A DNA stretch of 64,000 nucleotides from Bacteroidota bacterium. Its GTDB lineage: Bacteria > Bacteroidota > Bacteroidia > Bacteroidales > F082. This document shows, one piece after another, positions 55,812 to 61,431 of the stretch. Location: positions 856,758 to 920,757 of the forward strand of contig JAHLLA010000001.1 in assembly GCA_020444415.1 (NCBI GenBank), read 5' to 3'. How positions within the stretch are numbered: position 1 is the first letter of the stretch; every line of letters begins with the position of its first letter. Both the position numbers and the translations under genes were made by a program. The notes under the pieces are model-generated. The model searched no databases. It worked only from the letters and a program-made list of their open reading frames with translations, and was not told the origin of the DNA.

Positions 55812-57143
55812 TTATAGTAAGAAACTCATTAAAATACCCGCTGCAACGGCTGAGCCAATCACGCCCGAAACATTAGGTGCCATCGCGTGCATAAGCAGGT
55901 GGTTGGATGAATCATACTTCAGTCCTTCGTTTTGCACCACCCTGGCGCTGTCAGGCACTGCTGAAACACCTGCAGCACCCACCAATGGGTTTATTTTATT
56001 ACCTTCTTTAATAAACAGGTTCATCACTTTGGCAAACATAACACCGCCGGCCGTTGCGATAATAAATGACAATGCACCAAGTACGAATATTAATATGGAT
56101 TCGCTGGTGAGAAATACATCAGCCTGAGTTGAGGCACCCACGGTAAGTCCCAGTAAAATAGTCACAATATCAATTAATGAAGTCCTGGCTGTATCCGCCA
56201 ACCGTTTGGTTACACCGCTCTCTTTGAGCAGGTTTCCAAAAAACAGCATCCCCAGTAAAGGCATTGCCCCAGGTGAGATAAATGTTGTTAAAATCAGGGC
56301 CAGGATGGGGAAAATGATCTTTTCGAGTTTACTAACAGAGCGGGGTGGTTTCATGCGGATCACACGTTCCCTTTTAGAGGTTAATAAACGCATGATCGGT
56401 GGTTGGATCACCGGAACCAGTGCCATATATGAATAAGCTGCAATGGCGATGGGACCGATCAGATTTTTAGTTTGCAATCCGTTGATAATACCTCCATTCG
56501 CCAATTTTGACGATAAGAAAATAGCAGTTGGGCCGTCAGCACCACCAATAATACCAATAGCACCAGCTTCAGGCATATTAAACCCGAGATAAAGGGCTCC
56601 AATAAAAGTTAAGAAAATACCTACCTGCGCAGCGGCACCCAACAGCATCAACCGCGGATTTGAAATCAATGATGAGAAATCCGTCATCGCGCCAATACCC
56701 AGAAATATCAAAGGGGGATAGACACCCTTTACTACGCCAAAATACAGGTAATTCAGGACACTGCCTTCCTGGTAGATGCCCAATTGCAAATTAATACCGC
56801 CATCCTGGAAAAATGGGATATTCCCAATAATTACTCCTGTTCCGATAGGTATCAGCAACAAGGGTTCGTAGTCATACTTGATGGCCAAAAATATAAACAC
56901 CAAACCTACCAGTATCATGATAATATTACCAGGTGTGGCATTTCTGAAGCCGGTATAACTTATGAATTTGTTAATGCCATCCATCACGCCATGTTGGGAG
57001 TTGTTGATGGTAGACGCATTTTCAATTTGCTGCACTTCACCCAATTCATTAGCAAAGCCAGGCGACTGGAAAACGATGAAATGGAGTATTCCCAGAAATA
57101 CAATAATACCGATAATGGTATAAGCTCTTCTTAAATGATTCAT
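55812..57143 (-). CDS. Sodium-translocating decarboxylase beta subunit
   Basis: The protein has 443 residues and is highly hydrophobic with about ten to twelve membrane segments. It matches the OadB/MmdB/GcdB family, which decarboxylates carboxybiotin and pumps sodium outward. Typical blocks are GGADGPTAIFLSSKLA at about 210, GLTVGASTQADVFL at about 345, and NPLVGAAGVSAVPDSARVVQ at about 400, holding the sodium- and proton-linked residues. An N-terminal extension of about 100 residues with an extra membrane segment precedes the core. Eight bases separate it from the biotin carrier gene. The complex is assigned to methylmalonyl-CoA because of the epimerase and carboxyltransferase genes upstream. 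Confidence 0.95.
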   Translation of the reverse strand: MNHLRRAYTIIGIIVFLGILHFIVFQSPGFANELGEVQQIENASTINNSQHGVMDGINKFISYTGFRNATPGNIIMILVGLVFIFLAIKYDYEPLLLIPIGTGVIIGNIPFFQDGGINLQLGIYQEGSVLNYLYFGVVKGVYPPLIFLGIGAMTDFSSLISNPRLMLLGAAAQVGIFLTFIGALYLGFNMPEAGAIGIIGGADGPTAIFLSSKLANGGIINGLQTKNLIGPIAIAAYSYMALVPVIQPPIMRLLTSKRERVIRMKPPRSVSKLEKIIFPILALILTTFISPGAMPLLGMLFFGNLLKESGVTKRLADTARTSLIDIVTILLGLTVGASTQADVFLTSESILIFVLGALSFIIATAGGVMFAKVMNLFIKEGNKINPLVGAAGVSAVPDSARVVQNEGLKYDSSNHLLMHAMAPNVSGVIGSAVAAGILMSFLL

Positions 57144-57151
57144 ATCTGCTA

Positions 57152-57589
57152 TTATTCCTGTTCCAATTCCAATTCTATTAACAGGTCGTCCTGAAGCACG
57201 GCATCTCCTGGTTTTACTTTAATTGTTTTTATGTGCCCTACTTTTTCGGAAAAAACTGTATTTTCCATTTTCATTGCTTCGTATAAAAGCAACTTGTCAC
57301 CTTTTTTAACTTCGTCACCTTCATTAACGAAAACCTGAAGTACATTACCAGGTAAAGGTGCAGTTACTTTATAAAGTCCACCTTTTGATTTTTTAATTTT
57401 ATGCGCTCCTTTAGAGGTGGGTACCGGAGTACGCATCAGTATGGGTGTTTTTGACGTTTTTTCGTCCTTTTTATGAAGTTCAACCTCATATAGAGTTCCG
57501 TTTACTTCAATTTTACCCATACCTCCTTCAAGTTGTTTAATTTCAACTTCGTATTCATTGCCACTAATGGTGAATTTAAATTCTTTCAT
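57152..57589 (-). CDS. Biotin carboxyl carrier subunit of the decarboxylase
   Basis: The protein has 145 residues with a biotinyl domain in its C-terminal half (about 73-143). The biotin attachment site EAMKMEN has the lysine at 107, preceded by the PLPGNVLQVFVNEGDEVKKGD hairpin. The N-terminal half is a small beta domain with a short flexible linker at about 55-70. It carries the carboxyl group from the carboxyltransferase to the membrane beta subunit. Gaps of 12 and 8 bases to OadG and beta genes mark one transcription unit. Confidence 0.95.
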   Translation of the reverse strand: MKEFKFTISGNEYEVEIKQLEGGMGKIEVNGTLYEVELHKKDEKTSKTPILMRTPVPTSKGAHKIKKSKGGLYKVTAPLPGNVLQVFVNEGDEVKKGDKLLLYEAMKMENTVFSEKVGHIKTIKVKPGDAVLQDDLLIELELEQE

Positions 57590-57601
57590 CTTAATTCAAT
57601 T

Positions 57602-57955
57602 TTATCGTCTGAAATAACGCATACCGTATATCTTGGAACTCCATGGCGAATAATCCTTAGAGATCTTTTTAATGGTCAGTATATCACTTTCAGTATCGTG
57701 CAGATCACGGTTTAAATAAATCGCCATTGCGATAGCTGCAGTTACTTCGCCACTGATGTGCATATCATTATTTTCCTTCATTTGATGTTTACCTGCCCTG
57801 GCCATTTTTCTTCTGGTATTTCTGATAATAGCTTTCGACAAATAATAAAATATAAAATACAGAAGTACAAGCGCCGTAAATACAATGACATAGCCCGTTA
57901 TCGCTATGGTTATACCATCTGATATCAATGCCGGCGTTTCAAAAATCAATGTCAT
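57602..57955 (-). CDS. OadG-like small membrane subunit of the decarboxylase
   Basis: The protein has 117 residues with one N-terminal membrane segment (about 12-38, GYVIVFTALVLLYFIFYYL) and a polar C-terminal half, the layout of the OadG/MmdD gamma or delta subunits that link the carboxyltransferase to the membrane part. The cytoplasmic half carries EVTAAIAMAIYLNRDLHDTES, a conserved alanine-rich helix in Bacteroidota members. Its position between the carboxyltransferase and biotin carrier genes (29 and 12 bases) supports the call. Sequence conservation in this family is low. Confidence 0.88.
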   Translation of the reverse strand: MTLIFETPALISDGITIAITGYVIVFTALVLLYFIFYYLSKAIIRNTRRKMARAGKHQMKENNDMHISGEVTAAIAMAIYLNRDLHDTESDILTIKKISKDYSPWSSKIYGMRYFRR

Positions 57956-57984
57956 AATTTATTCGTTATTCAGTTGAAGATGTT

Positions 57985-59544
57985 TTATAATGGAATATTT
58001 GAATGTTTTTTCGGGGGATTCAGATCCTTTTTAGAAGCTATAGAACGCAATGCTCTGATAATTCGGAAACGTGTATTTCGGGGTTCAATTACATCGTCTA
58101 TATATCCATAACTTGCTGCTTCATATGGATTGGCAAACCGATCTCTGTATTCTTTTTCTTTTTTCCGTTTGTATTTTTTGCGCTCTTCTTCATCTTCGAT
58201 CGAGCGGATATACTTTCCTTCCAGCACTTCAATAGCACCATCAGGACCCATAACTGCAATTTCTGCAGATGGCCATGCATAATTAATATCTCCTCGTAAT
58301 TGTTTCGATCCCATCACGTCATGTGCACCACCATACGACTTTCTCAACGTAATCGTAATTTTCGGCACGGTGGCTTCGCCATATGCAAAAAGCAATTTGG
58401 CACCATGCAGGATAATACCTCCGTATTCCTGGGCGCTTCCGGGTAAAAATCCCGGAACATCCACCAGGGTAACTATCGGGATGTTAAAAGCATCGCAAAA
58501 CCTAACAAACCTGGCTGCTTTTCTGGATGCATTGATATCGAGTACTCCTGCCAGGTAATTTGGCTGATTGGCGACAATACCTACTGGCATCCCTTTAAAC
58601 TTGGCAAAACCAGTAATGATATTCTGAGCGTAATTTCGCTGTACATTCAGAAATTCACCATTATCCACAATCGAATAAATCACATCCGTTACATCATAAG
58701 GCTGATTGGGGTTGGCTGGAATGATCTCATTTAAAAGGTCTTCTTTTCTGTCGATCGGATCATTACATTCTGTCACAATAGGATCCTCCAGGTTGTTTTG
58801 CGGCAAATAGGTAAGTAACTTGCGGATGAGCAATATACCTTCATCTTCATCCTCAGCAATAAAATGTGCTACACCTGATTTTTTACCATGCACATCCGGT
58901 CCTCCCAAGTCTTCTGTAGAAATATCTTCACCCGTAACTGTTTTGGCTACTTTGGGGCCGGTAACGAACATATAACTGTTTTCCTTGCTCATCAGCACAA
59001 AATCGGTAAGGGCAGGTGAGTAAACAGCACCCCCGGCACAAGGGCCAAATACGGCAGAAATTTGCGGAATAACCCCGGAAGCCATTATATTGCGCTGAAA
59101 AATTTCGGCATATCCTGCCAAGCTACGCACACCTTCCTGGATACGGGCGCCACCACTATCATTGATACCAATTACCGGGGCACCTACCTTCATTGCCTGA
59201 TCCATTATCTTGCAGATCTTTTGCGCATAGGTTTCCGAGAGTGAACCTCCGAAAATGGTAAAATCCTGCGAGAAAACATATACCACACGTCCATCAATGG
59301 TACCGTGGCCGGTTATCACACCGTCTGTAAGATATTTTTCTTTATCCAGTCCAAACTCGGTTGTACGGTGGGTAACGAACATATCGTATTCTTCAAAACT
59401 TCCTTCATCAAGCAGCATATCGATCCTTTCTCTGGCCGTAAACTTACCTTTGCTATGTTGCGATTGAATACGCTTTTCACCACCACCCTTCTTTGCCTCT
59501 TCGCGCTTATTGAGTAATTTCTGAATGTTATCTTCAATATTCAT
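57985..59544 (-). CDS. Methylmalonyl-CoA decarboxylase alpha / acyl-CoA carboxylase beta subunit
   Basis: This 519-residue carboxyltransferase of the crotonase superfamily has two consecutive domains (about 30-270 and 280-519). Key features are [10 protein letters not shown] with the acyl-CoA oxyanion loop at about 129, [10 protein letters not shown] at about 168, and [13 protein letters not shown] plus [17 protein letters not shown] in the second half. It transfers the carboxyl group between methylmalonyl-CoA and biotin. With OadG, biotin carrier and beta subunits next to it, it most likely acts as a sodium-pumping methylmalonyl-CoA decarboxylase making propionyl-CoA. It could also serve propionyl-CoA carboxylase with a biotin carboxylase encoded elsewhere. 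Confidence 0.95.
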   Translation of the reverse strand: MNIEDNIQKLLNKREEAKKGGGEKRIQSQHSKGKFTARERIDMLLDEGSFEEYDMFVTHRTTEFGLDKEKYLTDGVITGHGTIDGRVVYVFSQDFTIFGGSLSETYAQKICKIMDQAMKVGAPVIGINDSGGARIQEGVRSLAGYAEIFQRNIMASGVIPQISAVFGPCAGGAVYSPALTDFVLMSKENSYMFVTGPKVAKTVTGEDISTEDLGGPDVHGKKSGVAHFIAEDEDEGILLIRKLLTYLPQNNLEDPIVTECNDPIDRKEDLLNEIIPANPNQPYDVTDVIYSIVDNGEFLNVQRNYAQNIITGFAKFKGMPVGIVANQPNYLAGVLDINASRKAARFVRFCDAFNIPIVTLVDVPGFLPGSAQEYGGIILHGAKLLFAYGEATVPKITITLRKSYGGAHDVMGSKQLRGDINYAWPSAEIAVMGPDGAIEVLEGKYIRSIEDEEERKKYKRKKEKEYRDRFANPYEAASYGYIDDVIEPRNTRFRIIRALRSIASKKDLNPPKKHSNIPL

Positions 59545-59572
59545 TGTACTAATGTTTAAATGTAATTATCGC

Positions 59573-59986
59573 TTATGATTTATTTCTATCTTGGCAGAAC
59601 TCTGTTAGAACACCAAACGTAGATTTGGGATGCAGAAATGCGATATCAAGGCCTTCGGCTCCTTTTCGTGGTTGCTGATCAATTAGCCTTACCCCTTTTT
59701 CTGCTGCCTCGCTCAATGCATTTTCTATGCCATCAACTGCGAATGCAATGTGATGGATCCCCTGCCCACGCTTTTCAATAAATTTGGCAATGGGTCCTTC
59801 CGGACTTGTGCTTTCCAATAATTCAAGCTTGGTTTGCCCTATTTTAAAAAAAGCGGTCTTTACTTTTTGATCTTTTACTTCTTCGATGGAGTAACATTCT
59901 AGGCCTAATATGTTTTCGTAATACGGTATGGCTTCGTTCAAATCATTCACTGCGATTCCAATATGCTCTATATGAGTTAGTTTCAT
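59573..59986 (-). CDS. mce: Methylmalonyl-CoA epimerase
   Basis: This 137-residue metalloenzyme of the glyoxalase/VOC fold interconverts (R)- and (S)-methylmalonyl-CoA. Metal and catalytic residues are in THIEHIGIAV (His near 7), the TKLELLEST strand (Glu at about 54), GQGIHHIAFAV (His at about 80-85) and FLHPKSTFGVLTEFCQ (Glu near 131). It is the first gene of the operon, 28 bases before the carboxyltransferase. This links succinyl-CoA mutase products to the decarboxylase. On the minus strand a TACTTTTG element lies at 60015-60022, 28 bases ahead of the ATG. Confidence 0.96.
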   Translation of the reverse strand: MKLTHIEHIGIAVNDLNEAIPYYENILGLECYSIEEVKDQKVKTAFFKIGQTKLELLESTSPEGPIAKFIEKRGQGIHHIAFAVDGIENALSEAAEKGVRLIDQQPRKGAEGLDIAFLHPKSTFGVLTEFCQDRNKS

Positions 59987-60014
59987 AATAATCGGTTTAT
60001 TGTTAAAAATTTCA

Positions 60015-60022
60015 CAAAAGTA
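60015..60022 (-). promoter_or_regulatory. Candidate -7 promoter element for the methylmalonyl-CoA operon
   Basis: On the minus strand this reads TACTTTTG, matching TAnnTTTG, 28 bases before the mce ATG. The -33 element is not clear. Confidence 0.45.
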
Positions 60023-60268
60023 GCTAATAATTTTGTTTTAAGAAGGTTATTCTCGAAAAATCACTTTCTAATGTGAAATTTAAATTGCTTATGAATAAAT
60101 CACGCTTGTTAATAATTTTTTTAAAATAGGGGGTACTATATAAGTTAAAAATAAACACGGTTTTCAAAAAAATAATTTTTACATCATAACGTATTGTTAT
60201 TGTTGTTCTTACATAAACTTCTAGTCAGCACTCAACAAACCTCTTTTATAAAATAAACCATGTTTTTC

Positions 60269-60298
60269 TTGACTTTTGGAATATAATTTCTATATTTG
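60269..60298 (+). promoter_or_regulatory. Upstream promoter of the adhesin unit
   Basis: TTG (60269-60271, within TTGAC) and TATATTTG (60291-60298) are 19 bases apart, a full Bacteroidota promoter match. It would give a leader of about 510 bases before the first gene at 60817. Confidence 0.65.
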
Positions 60299-60353
60299 CG
60301 GAGGTTTTTAACAAGTTTTTAACAAAAAATATTTTTTAATTAAAAAACTTGTT

Positions 60354-60361
60354 TATCTTTG
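60354..60361 (+). promoter_or_regulatory. Second candidate -7 element in the adhesin leader
   Basis: TATCTTTG followed by CCGC matches the strong form TAnnTTTGC. The -33 position has no TTG but lies in a T/A-rich stretch. It would start transcription near 60366, shortly before the repeat block. Confidence 0.5.
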
Positions 60362-60408
60362 CCGCTCAAATCGTTCTTTAAAATTCAGATTCCAATTCTG
60401 AAGATAAG

Positions 60409-60681
60409 CATTCCAAGCACAAAAAACACAAGCACAATACAATTTCTGAAAAACAATCCTTCCAAGCTCTAATGTTACATTAGGTATTTTTCCAATTATT
60501 TAAGCAGGCTTTCCAAGTAAAAAGGACCAAAATTAAATCAAGTAACCTGGTCATTTTTCAATTATTTAAACAGGCTTTTCAAGTAAAGACCATTTAATCA
60601 CAAGCAACCTGGTCTTGATCCAATTATTGAAACAGGCTTTTCAAGCGATAAAAAATTAAAAAGGGAAATAATTAATTATCG
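60409..60681 (+). repeat. Degenerate tandem repeats with a hairpin in each unit (adhesin leader)
   Basis: The 830-base gap 59987-60816 has no sizeable gene. Five copies of a CTTTYCAAG-like word start at 60409, 60458, 60509, 60575 and 60637. Three copies of CAATTATTKAARCAGG start at 60493, 60559 and 60621. After four of the CAAG words comes an inverted repeat, with a different stem each time except two related ones: CTAATG/CATTAG (60469-60483), GACCA/TGGTC (60525-60552), AAGACCA/TGGTCTT (60586-60616) and CGATAA/TTATCG (60646-60681). The region is probably transcribed as the leader of the adhesin unit. It may be a structured RNA or a repeated protein-binding site. Confidence 0.55.
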
Positions 60682-60685
60682 AGCT

Positions 60686-60745
60686 ATGAAAACATTTTAC
60701 TACCACAGAAGTATTCCATCTATTCTTACTCTTTTTGATTTATAG
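60686..60745 (+). CDS. Possible 19-residue leader peptide
   Basis: ATG at 60686 opens a 19-codon frame (MKTFYYHRSIPSILTLFDL) ending in TAG at 60745, directly after the repeat block and just before a perfect hairpin (TCCTAA/TTAGGA, 60749-60765). A short coding frame followed by a hairpin is the plan of some attenuators. The peptide lacks a run of one amino acid, and the purine-rich AAAGGGA is rather far upstream. Very tentative. Confidence 0.15.
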   Translation: MKTFYYHRSIPSILTLFDL

Positions 60746-60816
60746 TACTCCTAAAATACTTAGGATTAATCTGTTTATTGCTATAAATAAAATTTAATTA
60801 TCGAAAAATTAATATC

Positions 60817-61410
60817 ATGAAATACCTACAAACTACCTTAATGTTCATCTTAATTGCTTTCTCATCAACGATGCTTGCAAGCGAATTAAACAACTCACGA
60901 TCAATTACCTTATCAGATAGTCAGTTTGTTGACTGCGGATCAGTTGTAACAACGGTTGGCGAAAACATTGCCGAACTATCAGGCAGCAGTGTTCAGTATC
61001 AAATTCGTATTGAAAACACCGGAAATACAACGAGTACTTTTACCATCTATGCAGAAGACTTTTCAGCAAGTGGGGAAAATCCTGATGGAAGTTCAATGGA
61101 AAATAACTTAGATTTTAATCAGGAATTGCTGGATATAAATCTTAATCCAATAAATGAAGAAATTACATTGGCTCCCGGAGAAACCTATGACTTTATTGTA
61201 AAACTCAGCTTGCCATTCGGTAACGAGTACGACAGGTGGAACTGCACAGAGGTTAAAGCCATCAACAGTTCATGTCCTGAAAACGAAGGAAGAACTGTTG
61301 TATTTACCTATGTGCCGGTTCCTGATGGTGTCATTATCGGTTATAACGATTACAATGTGCCTCTCAATAAAGTTGCCAATCAATTCTCAGACGTATCATT
61401 ATTTGTTTAA
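60817..61410 (+). CDS. Secreted protein of unknown function upstream of the adhesin
   Basis: The protein has 197 residues with a signal peptide (about 1-21, ending TMLAS). The mature part looks like one Ig/CARDB-type beta sandwich: a strand VQYQIRIENTGNTTSTFTI at about 60, and TLAPGETYDFIVKLSLP at about 125, the usual pattern of domains describing balanced strands around a NTGN turn. It has four cysteines in the mature part, able to form disulfides. No T9SS sorting domain is seen. It sits 21 bases before the adhesin gene, so a joint surface function is likely, for instance as a partner or chaperone-like subunit. That function is inference. Confidence 0.7.
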   Translation: MKYLQTTLMFILIAFSSTMLASELNNSRSITLSDSQFVDCGSVVTTVGENIAELSGSSVQYQIRIENTGNTTSTFTIYAEDFSASGENPDGSSMENNLDFNQELLDINLNPINEEITLAPGETYDFIVKLSLPFGNEYDRWNCTEVKAINSSCPENEGRTVVFTYVPVPDGVIIGYNDYNVPLNKVANQFSDVSLFV

Positions 61411-61431
61411 AAGATCAAAAAAATATTTACC

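Noticed and set aside
60409..60681. CRISPR array
   Set aside because: The words are only 9-16 bases, spaced unevenly and diverged, and there are no cas genes in the window.
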